21,327 bases of DNA from an uncultured Clostridia bacterium. Its GTDB lineage: Bacteria; Bacillota; Clostridia; Oscillospirales; Ruminococcaceae. Positions 6,556 to 14,171 of the stretch are shown here, piece by piece; the stretch's first letter is position 1, and the number at the start of each line of letters is the position of its first letter. Location of the stretch: NCBI GenBank assembly GCA_946613705.1, contig CAMOFU010000012.1, positions 1 through 21,327 on the forward strand, written 5' to 3'. Position numbers and translations under genes: made by a program. The notes beneath the pieces are model-generated. The model had not been told where the DNA came from. It saw only the letters and a program-made list of their open reading frames with translations, and searched no databases.

Positions 6556-7935
6556 ATGGCAAGAGCAAGATCGGTATATGTATGCAGTCAGTGCGGTTAT
6601 GAATCTGCAAAATGGAACGGCCGCTGCCCCGACTGCGGAGAGTGGAACACCTTTGAGGAGAGCGTTCCCGCAGTTTCGGCTGCATCGGGCGGAAAGGGCA
6701 AACCGCGTTCGGCAAGAGATCTTTCAGAGCTTATCGTTGGCATCGGCAGCGTTGATGCGAGCCATGACGAGGTGAGGTACTCTACAGGTCTGAGTGAGCT
6801 TGACAGAGTGCTGGGCGGCGGACTGGTAAAGGGCAGCCTTGTGCTGCTGGGCGGTGAGCCGGGTATCGGCAAGTCTACGATGCTGCTCCAGATCTGCCAG
6901 TATCTCGGGGACGATCACACGATACTGTATGTTTCGGGCGAGGAGAGTGCAAGGCAGATAAAGCTGAGAGCAAACAGGCTCGGTGTCGATACCGAGAATC
7001 TTTATCTTCTTGCTGAGAATGACTGCGAGGCGATCTGTGATACCGTGGTCAAGGAAAAGCCCGAGATAGTTATTATAGACTCCATTCAGACGATGAGCAT
7101 TCAGGGGCTCTCGTCGGTGACGGGCTCGGTCTCGCAGGTGAGAGAATGCACGAATCTTTTTATGCGCACGGCTAAGAGCGAGGAGATACCGTTTTTTATC
7201 GTCGGCCATGTGAACAAGGACGGCGCTATAGCAGGCCCGAAGGTCATGGAGCATATCGTTGACGCGGTGCTGTATTTCGAGGGACAGCGGAATCTGTCCT
7301 ACCGAATACTGAGGGCAGTCAAAAACCGCTTCGGCTCTACCAATGAGATAGGCGTGTTCGAGATGCGCGACAGAGGGCTTGAACAGGTCGAAAATCCTTC
7401 ACAGCTGCTTCTTGCGGGCAGACCCACAGATGTTTCGGGGTGCTGCGTTGCCTGTATCATGGAGGGCAGCAGACCGATACTTGCAGAGGTGCAGGCGCTG
7501 GTGTCAAAGAGCGGCTTTTCCTCTCCGCGCAGAACTGCCGACGGCTTTGATTATAACCGAATGTATCTTATTATCGCCGTGCTGGAAAAAAGGCTTGGCT
7601 TTTTCTTCGGCGGACTTGATGTGTATATAAATGTTGTCGGCGGTATGAAGCTTGACGAACCTGCCGCCGATCTGTCGATAGCGCTTGCACTGTATTCATC
7701 GCTGAGGGACAAGCTCGTGGACGAGAAAACGATAGCTTTCGGTGAGATCGGGCTGGGCGGAGAGCTGAGGGCTATAAGCTACAGCGAGCAGCGTGTCAAG
7801 GAGGCAGAGCGAATGGGCTTTGAAAGGTGTATCCTGCCTGCACAGTCGCTCAAAGGGATAGATACGAGCAGGATAGGCATAAAGCTGATAGGTGTCAGAA
7901 GTCTCAGGCAGGCATTTGATGCACTTGATAAATAA
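6556..7935 (+). CDS. radA: DNA repair protein RadA (Sms)
   Basis: RadA (459 aa, full length) is a RecA-like, DnaB-type helicase that processes recombination intermediates. It has the N-terminal zinc finger with Cys10, Cys13, Cys24 and Cys27, the RecA core with Walker A GGEPGIGKS (99-107), Walker B IVIIDSIQT (171-179), the RadA-specific KNRFG motif (256-260), and a C-terminal Lon-protease-like domain (GGMKLDEPAADLSIA, 362-376). The ATG at 6556 has CGGAGG upstream at the right distance. glpK follows after 37 bases with no terminator between, so the two are probably co-transcribed. Confidence 0.97.
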   Translation: MARARSVYVCSQCGYESAKWNGRCPDCGEWNTFEESVPAVSAASGGKGKPRSARDLSELIVGIGSVDASHDEVRYSTGLSELDRVLGGGLVKGSLVLLGGEPGIGKSTMLLQICQYLGDDHTILYVSGEESARQIKLRANRLGVDTENLYLLAENDCEAICDTVVKEKPEIVIIDSIQTMSIQGLSSVTGSVSQVRECTNLFMRTAKSEEIPFFIVGHVNKDGAIAGPKVMEHIVDAVLYFEGQRNLSYRILRAVKNRFGSTNEIGVFEMRDRGLEQVENPSQLLLAGRPTDVSGCCVACIMEGSRPILAEVQALVSKSGFSSPRRTADGFDYNRMYLIIAVLEKRLGFFFGGLDVYINVVGGMKLDEPAADLSIALALYSSLRDKLVDEKTIAFGEIGLGGELRAISYSEQRVKEAERMGFERCILPAQSLKGIDTSRIGIKLIGVRSLRQAFDALDK

Positions 7936-7956
7936 CGGTCTGCAACGTGATAAAGC

Positions 7957-7963
7957 AAGGAGG
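7957..7963 (+). promoter_or_regulatory. Ribosome binding site that fixes the glpK start
   Basis: AAGGAGG nine bases before the ATG at 7973. An upstream in-frame start at 7892 lies inside radA and has no comparable site. Confidence 0.85.
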
Positions 7964-7972
7964 ATAAAAACA

Positions 7973-9454
7973 ATGGCAAAGTATATTCTCTCTCTCGATC
8001 AGGGCACTACATCGTCGCGTGCGGTGCTGTTTGAAAAGAGCGGCAAGGCGGTCGGTGTCAGCCAGATGGAATACACGCAGATATACCCCGGCAACGGCTG
8101 GGTAGAGCATGATGCGAATGAGATCTTTTCATCGCAGCTTCAGGCTGCAAGGGGAGTGCTTGAAAAGTGCGGCGCTTCTGCCGGGGATATCGCTGCGATA
8201 GGCATAACCAATCAGCGTGAAACGACTATCCTGTGGGATAAGAATACAGGCGAGCCCGTATGCAACGCGATAGTATGGCAGTGCAGACGCACAGCCGATA
8301 TCTGCGAGGGCTACAAGGCTCAGGGTCTGGAGAAGTTTTTCCGCGACAAGACAGGTCTGCTTATCGACCCGTATTTTTCCGCTACTAAGATAAAGTGGAT
8401 ACTTCAAAACGTCGAGGGCGTGCGCGAACGTGCCGAAAGGGGCGAGATACTTTTCGGTACCGTTGACTGCTGGCTCATATGGAAGCTCACGGGCGGGTCA
8501 GTCCATGCGACCGATGTTACCAATGCCTCAAGGACGATGCTTTTCAACATCAACACCCTTGAATGGGACAGGGAGATACTCGGGCTTCTCGGGATACCCG
8601 AATGTATCCTTCCGAAGGTAGTCCCGTCGAGCGGCATGATAGGTATGTGTTCCGCCGAGCTCTTCGGTGCCGAGATACCGATAACAGGCTGTGCGGGTGA
8701 CCAGCAGGCTGCATTGTTCGGGCAAAAATGCTTCAGCAGCGGCGATGTAAAGAACACCTACGGCACAGGCGGGTTCCTGCTGATGAATACAGGCAGCAGC
8801 CCCGTGCATTCGGGTCACGGTCTGCTTACTACTATAGGCTGGGGCATCGGGAATGAGGTAACATATGCGCTCGAGGGCTCGGTGTTCATCGCGGGAGCGG
8901 CAGTTAAGTGGCTGAGAGATGAGATGGGGCTGATAAGCTCGGCAGCGGAGAGCGAAAAGCTTGCTGTGTCGGTCAGCTCGACCGAGGGCGTGTATATAGT
9001 CCCTGCATTTACAGGTCTCGGAGCGCCGTATTGGAATCCCGATGCAAGGGGAGTCATCACAGGGCTTACCCGCGGCTCGGGGAGGGCGCACATTGTCAGA
9101 GCTGTGCTTGAAGCGATCGCATACCAGACTGCCGACGTGCTGAAGGCAATGGAGGAGGACGTTGGCAGGCTCGGCTCAGTCAGAGTGGACGGCGGAGCGA
9201 GCTCCAACAATTTCCTGATGCAGTTCCAGTCGGACATCCTCGGCATAGATATCACACGTCCCGAAAATGTAGAATCAACTGCTATCGGCGCAGCGTTTCT
9301 TGCCGGCATTGCCGTAGGGTTCTGGTCGGGCAGGGACGAGATACTCTCGCTCGGCGGCAGCTTTGAAAAGTTCTCGCCCGTCATGACCGAGGCTCAGAGA
9401 AATGAGCATCTTGCGGGCTGGGCAAAGGCTGTAGAATGCGCAAATACCAAATAA
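7973..9454 (+). CDS. glpK: Glycerol kinase
   Basis: A 493-aa FGGY-family kinase that phosphorylates glycerol to glycerol-3-phosphate with ATP. It shows the N-terminal phosphate-binding loop LDQGTTSSRAVLF, the substrate pair in NQRETT, the segment GTVDCWLIWKLTGG, CAGDQQAALFGQ, NTYGTGGFLLMN, and the C-terminal ATPase motif RVDGGASSNNFLMQFQSDIL. Length and motifs are typical. In enterococcal GlpK a His in a YHFYG segment is phosphorylated by HPr; here the equivalent place reads AELFG, so that control site seems absent. No glpF, glpD or regulator gene is adjacent, which is unusual for the locus. It is followed after 17 bases by the lipoprotein gene. Confidence 0.96.
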   Translation: MAKYILSLDQGTTSSRAVLFEKSGKAVGVSQMEYTQIYPGNGWVEHDANEIFSSQLQAARGVLEKCGASAGDIAAIGITNQRETTILWDKNTGEPVCNAIVWQCRRTADICEGYKAQGLEKFFRDKTGLLIDPYFSATKIKWILQNVEGVRERAERGEILFGTVDCWLIWKLTGGSVHATDVTNASRTMLFNINTLEWDREILGLLGIPECILPKVVPSSGMIGMCSAELFGAEIPITGCAGDQQAALFGQKCFSSGDVKNTYGTGGFLLMNTGSSPVHSGHGLLTTIGWGIGNEVTYALEGSVFIAGAAVKWLRDEMGLISSAAESEKLAVSVSSTEGVYIVPAFTGLGAPYWNPDARGVITGLTRGSGRAHIVRAVLEAIAYQTADVLKAMEEDVGRLGSVRVDGGASSNNFLMQFQSDILGIDITRPENVESTAIGAAFLAGIAVGFWSGRDEILSLGGSFEKFSPVMTEAQRNEHLAGWAKAVECANTK

Positions 9455-9471
9455 GCTTGGGGGGAAGTTGA

Positions 9472-11100
9472 ATGAAAAAAACATTCAGGCTCATATCGGT
9501 CAAACGGTTTGTGACCTTGCTTGCTGCACTTACTGTTTCGCTTTCGGCTGTTTCGTGCGGGAGCAGCAGCTCCAAGTCGTCAGAGATCGTTGAAGATGCC
9601 GCTGCGTCATCTTCGTCTTCGGATGAGAACAGCACTGCTGTTACTGCTGCGCCGACAACTTCGGCAGCATCGGAAACGACAACGACAACGATAACAACGG
9701 CGGACAGCAGTATGACGAGTTCCGACACCGAAACGACCACTGCGGGCACCACGACCAAGAAAACCGAACCGACCGAGCAGAAGACCGAGAAAAAGACAGA
9801 GAAGACGACTTCTGCAACCACCGCGTCAAAGAAGACAGAGACCACCTCTAAGAGCAGAACTACAACGACAACGGAAAAGCGCAGTGAGGATGTCGGCTAT
9901 ATGCAGCTGGATTCTTTTGCCGATGTCGGATATGACTATGCGCCGCCCAAGCAGTATATTGGTTACGGCAGAGATGTGTATTTTTCCACGATCGGCTATG
10001 CGGGGGTAAAGATCTATGCTGCACCGAGAAATGATATCGACTATTCGTTCGTACTGCCGATAGGTACATATGCGGTCGAGTTTACCGAGCTGACCTACAA
10101 GAGCGGCCCGGGGGCATGGTATTTTATAACCTACGGCGGCAGATACGGCTGGGTCAATTCGTATGATGTAGCCCTCACCGACGATACTCCCGATTATCCG
10201 AAATTCGACAGTCTGTTTCAGCCCGAGCTGATGTATTTCGGCAGCCTGACCAATTATTATCTGGTCGCCGAGGAGTGCTATCTGCGAACGGGTCCCAAGT
10301 CTGATGCCGAGACTGTCACTTCCATGAAATGCAGAGATGTTATGACACTTCTCGGCACCGACAGCAGCGAAACATGGGGCTTTATAGAAACGCGGGTCAA
10401 TAACAGACAGTATCTTGGCTGGGTGTATATCGGTGCGCTTGACTACAGCAGCGACTTTGCAACGTATGATGATTTCGGTGAAATGTATTATCAGAGATAC
10501 GGAGAGTATCCCGATTTTAAGCTTCTTGACGATACGGTCACAGCCACGGGCAAGCCTGTTATCTATCTGTACCCCGAAAAGAAAACCGATATAAGCGTTA
10601 AGCTGGAGCTTGTCGGGAGAGAGCCGCTGACTACATATCCTAAGTATAACAACGGCTGGAACGTTACAGCATATCCTGACGGTTCACTCGTAAACAAGGA
10701 GGACGGAACGCATCACAGATACCTTTTCTGGGACGCTAACGATACCCCCTATGAGTACGATCTCAGCAAGGGCTTTTGCGTAAGGGGAGAGGACTCGGAG
10801 GGATTCCTCAGAGAAAAGCTCACTCTTCTCGGCCTTAACGAAGATGAGATGAACGAATTTATCGTATACTGGCTGCCGTATCTTATTCAGAGCCCGTTTA
10901 ACCTTATCTCCTTCCAGTACGACCGCTATACCGAAAACAATAAGCTGTTTATCGATCCCGTGCCCGACAGCGAGCTCAGAGTATTCATGGCCTTCAAGCC
11001 GCTCGCCCTTCCTGTGGATATCGAGCCGCAGCAGCTGGAAGGCTTCGAGAGAAAGGGCTTTACGGTCGTTGAGTGGGGCGGAGAAATGGTCAAGGACTGA
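9472..11100 (+). CDS. Thr-rich surface lipoprotein with SH3-like domains and a widespread uncharacterised C-terminal domain
   Basis: A 542-aa exported protein. Residues 1-28 are a signal peptide with a lipobox (SAVSC, Cys29 as lipid site). Residues 30-140 form a Ser/Thr-, Lys- and Glu-rich spacer that should cross the cell wall. Two SH3b-like regions follow at about 165-235 (GVKIYAAPRND, YGGRYGWVNSYDV) and 265-323 (CYLRTGPKSDAE, GWVYIG). Residues 360-542 are a distinct domain opening with KPVIYLYPEKKTDISV and later GWNVTAYPDG, FCVRGED, FIVYWLPYL, and TVVEWGG near the end. I recognise this last pattern from many unannotated gut Firmicute proteins, but no function is known to me. The ATG follows a GGGGGGAAG site. 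A strong terminator follows. Confidence 0.85.
   Translation: MKKTFRLISVKRFVTLLAALTVSLSAVSCGSSSSKSSEIVEDAAASSSSSDENSTAVTAAPTTSAASETTTTTITTADSSMTSSDTETTTAGTTTKKTEPTEQKTEKKTEKTTSATTASKKTETTSKSRTTTTTEKRSEDVGYMQLDSFADVGYDYAPPKQYIGYGRDVYFSTIGYAGVKIYAAPRNDIDYSFVLPIGTYAVEFTELTYKSGPGAWYFITYGGRYGWVNSYDVALTDDTPDYPKFDSLFQPELMYFGSLTNYYLVAEECYLRTGPKSDAETVTSMKCRDVMTLLGTDSSETWGFIETRVNNRQYLGWVYIGALDYSSDFATYDDFGEMYYQRYGEYPDFKLLDDTVTATGKPVIYLYPEKKTDISVKLELVGREPLTTYPKYNNGWNVTAYPDGSLVNKEDGTHHRYLFWDANDTPYEYDLSKGFCVRGEDSEGFLREKLTLLGLNEDEMNEFIVYWLPYLIQSPFNLISFQYDRYTENNKLFIDPVPDSELRVFMAFKPLALPVDIEPQQLEGFERKGFTVVEWGGEMVKD
9600..9885 (+). repeat. Low-complexity Thr/Ser/Lys codon tract
   Basis: The spacer of the lipoprotein is built from repeated ACG, ACA, ACC and AAG/GAG codons, including runs of alternating ACG-ACA. 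The repeat is imperfect and encodes a wall-spanning linker. Length variation between strains would be expected. Confidence 0.7.
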
Positions 11101-11139
11101 TTCGGCTTACACTTTTTTCGCAATGATCTGCATAAGCAC

Positions 11140-11180
11140 AACAGGGAACTGCCGCACAGTGCAGCAGTTCCCTGTTTTTT
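11140..11180 (+). terminator. Rho-independent terminator of the radA-glpK-lipoprotein unit
   Basis: A perfect 13-bp stem (AACAGGGAACTGC against GCAGTTCCCTGTT) with an 11-base loop is followed by TTTT. It lies 39 bases after the lipoprotein stop. The opposite strand lacks a T run, so it mainly serves the plus strand. Confidence 0.93.
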
Positions 11181-11262
11181 ATTTATTCGTTTTTTTCGCT
11201 GCGGCATTTGTTTCCGCTTTTTTTCGCTCTTGCCTGTGATATTTCCTTTTGCCTTGACGTTC

Positions 11263-11568
11263 TTATTTTTTTGCCTCTTTCTTCGCAGCGGCTGCGGGGT
11301 CTTCGTACAGTCTGCCGTTGTGACCGTAGTTCTTCACCTTGTAAAGCCCTTCTGCCGTCTTGTCCTCGTTTTTGCAGTCCTTGCCGAATATGCTGTCGCA
11401 GACCTCCGAAAGCCTGCGTATATCATCCTGTTCAAGCTCCTTTAACGAGCTGGCAAGCTTATTTGATGCTGTCTTCCCAAACAGTATGTCCTGTAGTATA
11501 TCATTTATCCTTGCCCCCTCGGGAGTCTTCCTGCCCGTAACAGCCGCAAGCCTTTCTTCGTGGCTCAT
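11263..11568 (-). CDS. Hypothetical protein, 101 aa
   Basis: An unrecognised small protein downstream of the 469-aa secreted protein and in a different frame. It starts MSHEERLAAVTGRKTPEG, looks helical and soluble, with a region rich in charged residues and a Lys/Ala-rich end (AAAAKKEAKK). There is no signal peptide. The ATG at 11568 has no visible ribosome site. The frame stays open upstream, and a CTG at 11595 has AAGGAAGGG just before it, overlapping the end of the upstream gene, so translation may begin there or be coupled. Function is unknown, and existence as a gene is likely but not certain. Confidence 0.6.
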   Translation of the reverse strand: MSHEERLAAVTGRKTPEGARINDILQDILFGKTASNKLASSLKELEQDDIRRLSEVCDSIFGKDCKNEDKTAEGLYKVKNYGHNGRLYEDPAAAAKKEAKK

Positions 11569-11596
11569 GCTGCTTTCGGCAGGGATCAGAAGCAGT

Positions 11597-13006
11597 TTAC
11601 CCTTCCTTTTCTTTGAGATAATCTGCTATGAAATCATCAAAGGTCTTTCCCTGATCCTTCTTGTCCATATCAACATCCTTGAGCCGTGCAGCAGCATCGG
11701 TCATCGAAAGGCTCAGGGCGATCGCATAGCCGCGGTTGTGTACCTCCCATTCGTCTGCCATATCCTTGGCAGTACGGTATTGCGTGATGCGTCCTCTTAC
11801 CTTGTTCAGCTTCAAAAGCTTCTCGCAGATGATGACCATATCAGCTCGGTTCGTTATCTTATAAGAATCATATATTTTCCAGTCACCGCCGATGTAGGGC
11901 GTATACAATGCCGTGAAGGTGTCATTGCCGTATGCAAAGGTATAGGTATCATCGCCGTTATCGGTCAGCACAAGCTCGGCATCGGTTACAGAAGGCTCGT
12001 TTCCCGACGAGGCCCCGAAATACATATCGGCAGCAAAGCTGTATGCATACAGAGCCTTTACAAGCTTGACTATATTCTTAGAGCTGTCGGCCTCGCTGCT
12101 CAGCACGCTGTATACATAGGACAAGGCACTGAAATCTATGGTGCAGCCGCCTATCACAGCCTGATGTTTGCTGTCCAGATCGGGGGCGGCTATATTTGGA
12201 AGCTCGATGTAATACATACCGTTCTTTTCCGTGATCTTTGCAGTGTTTCCGTCAATTGAAGCAGAGACAGGGTCTTTGTCAAAATATATTCTGAAGGAAG
12301 TCTTCGAGTCCAGCAGCAGCGATGCACCGACGATAGAAACACCGCTCGGCAGCTCACCATTGATCTCGTATTTGTACTTGCTCAGATCTTCTGCGGTTAT
12401 ATCCGCGAGGACGGCATCAAGCTCGGGGTCGGCGGCATCTTTGAATTGAACACCCGAGTACCTGCCGTAAACATCAAGCGCATTTGCAAGCGCTGAAAGA
12501 TCGGATGCTGCGTTTTCATCGTTTTGAACAGACTCGATATATTCTCTGACGCTGAGATCGGCACAGTCGGAATCGTATTCCGTTCCGTCAGCGCCGTAAA
12601 GCTGTACGGTTTCATTGCCATTCATCAGACATACCGAAACTGATTCATCGATCTGTGACGGATCAACAGGATAGGTCAGCTTATACAGTCCTGCATAAAG
12701 CCCCGAGCTTTCACAGGCTATCTTATCGGCTGCTTCCGTCAGTTCACCGTTCGGACCTTTCAGGATCACACTGTCAAAGCTTTCGGTATCCTGAATATCA
12801 AGATAGAAGTTTATGCCTATCTCGCCCGTAAGCGTAAGGGTCGCACCCTTCAATGTGTTCCGTGATATAACAGTGCTTTCGGCACCCGCCCCGATCACCG
12901 CGCCTGCCGAGGAAACAACACACATTGCCGGCAGGCTTGCCGATGCAATAAGCACCGAACACGCGGCTGCAGCGACCTTTTTCAGAAATAATGATCTGTA
13001 ACTCAT
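11597..13006 (-). CDS. Secreted multi-domain protein of unknown function
   Basis: A 469-aa exported protein. Residues 1 to about 42 form a signal peptide with a basic start (SYRSLFLKK) and an Ala-rich core. An N-terminal beta-rich region (ATLTLTGEIGINFYLDIQD) and a middle region ending in KALYAYSFAADMYFG match a layout I know from many Ruminococcaceae surface proteins of unknown role. The C-terminal part (about 345-460) has FAYGNDTFTALYTP, WKIYDSYKITNRADMVIICE, YRTAKDMADEWEVHN and LKDVDMDKKDQGKT. This pattern recurs as a small stand-alone domain in clostridial hypothetical proteins. No catalytic motif, dockerin or anchor is evident. The ATG at 13006 has AAGGAGG upstream. Confidence 0.82.
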   Translation of the reverse strand: MSYRSLFLKKVAAAACSVLIASASLPAMCVVSSAGAVIGAGAESTVISRNTLKGATLTLTGEIGINFYLDIQDTESFDSVILKGPNGELTEAADKIACESSGLYAGLYKLTYPVDPSQIDESVSVCLMNGNETVQLYGADGTEYDSDCADLSVREYIESVQNDENAASDLSALANALDVYGRYSGVQFKDAADPELDAVLADITAEDLSKYKYEINGELPSGVSIVGASLLLDSKTSFRIYFDKDPVSASIDGNTAKITEKNGMYYIELPNIAAPDLDSKHQAVIGGCTIDFSALSYVYSVLSSEADSSKNIVKLVKALYAYSFAADMYFGASSGNEPSVTDAELVLTDNGDDTYTFAYGNDTFTALYTPYIGGDWKIYDSYKITNRADMVIICEKLLKLNKVRGRITQYRTAKDMADEWEVHNRGYAIALSLSMTDAAARLKDVDMDKKDQGKTFDDFIADYLKEKEG

Positions 13007-13063
13007 GATTGACCTCCTTGATGCATCTGTTCAGGCTTAGGCTTCCGTATATGTGATAATATG

Positions 13064-13092
13064 ATTATAACATATTTTTCGGCTTTTTGCAA
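13064..13092 (-). promoter_or_regulatory. Sigma-A promoter of the secreted protein gene
   Basis: The minus strand reads TTGCAA, 17 bases, TATAAT with a TGT extended -10. The leader to the ATG at 13006 is about 50 bases. Confidence 0.78.
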
Positions 13093-13112
13093 TCTCTCCG
13101 AGCCGCAGCGGC

Positions 13113-13133
13113 GGCGCGCAATGCCGTCGCGCC
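13113..13133 (+). other. GC-rich hairpin in intergenic DNA
   Basis: GGCGCG and CGCGCC enclose a 9-base loop inside a short GC-rich block, followed on the plus strand by CTGTTTTG. No plus-strand gene lies directly upstream. It may be a dispersed palindromic element or a weak terminator of an unseen transcript. Confidence 0.35.
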
Positions 13134-13257
13134 CTGTTTTGTGCGGGAGGCAGACTTTGCCGCGCTCCGGATCGTATAATGGTGCAGACTTATATGTTTT
13201 TCATTTTTCAAGTCATGATCTGCCTACGATTATTATACACTAAGGAGCAGTTACAGA

Positions 13258-13416
13258 ATGATTTTTGTTCTTTGCTCTTTGCTCTTTGCGATAAACAGCA
13301 TTTGCAATAAGATGATCCTGAAAAGCACCTGCCTCGATAAAGCGGGTACGGATATAGAAGTATTATGCCGTGATTTTTTCGATGTTTGCTCAGAGGTGCC
13401 GCTGCGTTTTTGTTGA
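13258..13416 (+). CDS. Candidate small membrane-type protein, 52 aa
   Basis: A short frame with AAGGAG 10 bases before its ATG. It begins MIFVLCSLLFAINSICNK, a hydrophobic, Cys-containing stretch that could be a membrane segment or signal, followed by a charged tail. The stop codon overlaps the -35 box of dcd. Three tandem 7-bp repeats lie at the start of the frame. No promoter of good quality is visible. It could equally be chance; I recognise no family. Confidence 0.28.
   Translation: MIFVLCSLLFAINSICNKMILKSTCLDKAGTDIEVLCRDFFDVCSEVPLRFC
13269..13289 (+). repeat. Three tandem copies of a 7-bp unit
   Basis: TCTTTGC is repeated three times exactly. It lies within codons 4-11 of the candidate 52-aa frame. 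Because 7 is not a multiple of 3, gain or loss of one unit would shift that frame. Confidence 0.8.
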
Positions 13417-13441
13417 CATTGCAGCGATACTGTGTTATAAT
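13413..13441 (+). promoter_or_regulatory. Sigma-A promoter of dcd
   Basis: TTGACA, 17 bases, TATAAT with a TGT extended -10. The leader to the dcd ATG is about 42 bases. Confidence 0.9.
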
Positions 13442-13489
13442 GAGGGCAAATGCAAATCGGATATTCATTGAGAGGGGCTAAAAACATAA

Positions 13490-14026
13490 ATGATATTATC
13501 AGATAAAACAATAATCAAAATGCTTGAAGAAAACTCTTTGGTGATCAAGCCGATCACAAAAGAGCAAATACAACCCGCAAGTGTGGATATACGGTTAGGA
13601 GATACATTCAGTGTTGTTGATGACACTCCGTCGGGAATAATTACTCTTGACAGTAAGATAGACTATAAAACCATTAAAACCGATACTTACTTGATCCTGC
13701 CCGGACAATTCGTTTTAGCAACAACGATGGAGTATGTTGAACTGCCTGATGATCTGACGGCATTTGTAGAAGGCAGAAGCTCTCTTGGCAGAATGGGATT
13801 ATTCATTCAAAATGCAGGATGGGTAGACCCCGGATTCAAGGGCGAGATAACATTGGAGCTGTATAATGCCAACAGATGCGCTATAGAACTTAAATGCGGA
13901 CGCAGAGTAGGGCAGCTGGTCTTTGCGGAAATGGACGATCATGCATTGAATCCATACAGCGGAAAGTATCAGGGACAAACAGGTGCAACAGGTTCAAAAG
14001 TGTTTTTGGATCGTGATAAAAACTGA
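13490..14026 (+). CDS. dcd: dCTP deaminase
   Basis: A 178-aa trimeric deoxynucleotide deaminase of the Dcd/Dut fold that converts dCTP to dUTP (or to dUMP in bifunctional versions) to feed thymidylate synthesis. Motifs: MILSDKTI start, QPASVDIRLGD, the catalytic region GRSSLGRMGL with Arg and Ser residues, AGWVDPGFKGEITLELYN containing the catalytic Glu, and the C-terminal lid YQGQTGATGS. The AGAGGGG ribosome site is about 12 bases from the ATG, longer than usual. Base composition is about 35-42% GC in sampled parts and codons such as AAA and ATA are common, unlike neighbouring genes, suggesting transfer; dcd is also common in phages. Dcd versus bifunctional Dcd-Dut cannot be settled here. 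Confidence 0.92.
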   Translation: MILSDKTIIKMLEENSLVIKPITKEQIQPASVDIRLGDTFSVVDDTPSGIITLDSKIDYKTIKTDTYLILPGQFVLATTMEYVELPDDLTAFVEGRSSLGRMGLFIQNAGWVDPGFKGEITLELYNANRCAIELKCGRRVGQLVFAEMDDHALNPYSGKYQGQTGATGSKVFLDRDKN

Positions 14027-14063
14027 CAGATACGGATCTGTTCGGTGAGGACAATAAATACGA

Positions 14064-14095
14064 TGCCCCGAAGCGGTTTGAAACGCTTCGGGGCA
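14064..14095. terminator. Hairpin between convergent dcd and nhaC-type genes, probable bidirectional terminator
   Basis: A perfect 12-bp stem (TGCCCCGAAGCG against CGCTTCGGGGCA) with an 8-base loop lies 38 bases after the dcd stop and 77 bases after the antiporter stop. T tails are weak on both strands (AAACTTTC on plus, TCGTATTTATT on minus). Confidence 0.65.
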
Positions 14096-14171
14096 AAACT
14101 TTCATATAGGCATCCGTTTCAGGAAGAAGGGTGCTCATGCTGCGCTTAGTGCAATGCTTCGGAAAGCTGTG

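Larger units (their letters stand above)
13007..13489. other. Long intergenic region with a candidate small gene
   Basis: This stretch holds the minus-strand promoter of the secreted protein, a GC-rich hairpin (13113-13133), a lone TATAAT at 13175-13180 with no good -35, a possible 52-aa gene (13258-13416) and the dcd promoter. Base composition switches from GC-rich (13096-13170) to AT-rich. Confidence 0.6.

Noticed and set aside
7892..7972. Longer glpK start inside radA
   Set aside because: It overlaps the end of radA, has no ribosome site, and glycerol kinases begin at the MAKYILSLDQG start at 7973.
9381..9845. Val-rich antisense frame opposite the Thr-rich linker
   Set aside because: It is simply the complement of repeated ACN codons, with no ribosome site or family match.
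11360..12259. 299-aa plus-strand frame opposite the secreted protein
   Set aside because: It is antisense to a protein with a signal peptide, promoter and ribosome site; no recognisable features.
13171..13180. TATAAT at 13175 as a promoter for the 52-aa frame
   Set aside because: No acceptable -35 at 16-18 bases (AGACTT at 17) and no TG extension; kept only as a remark.
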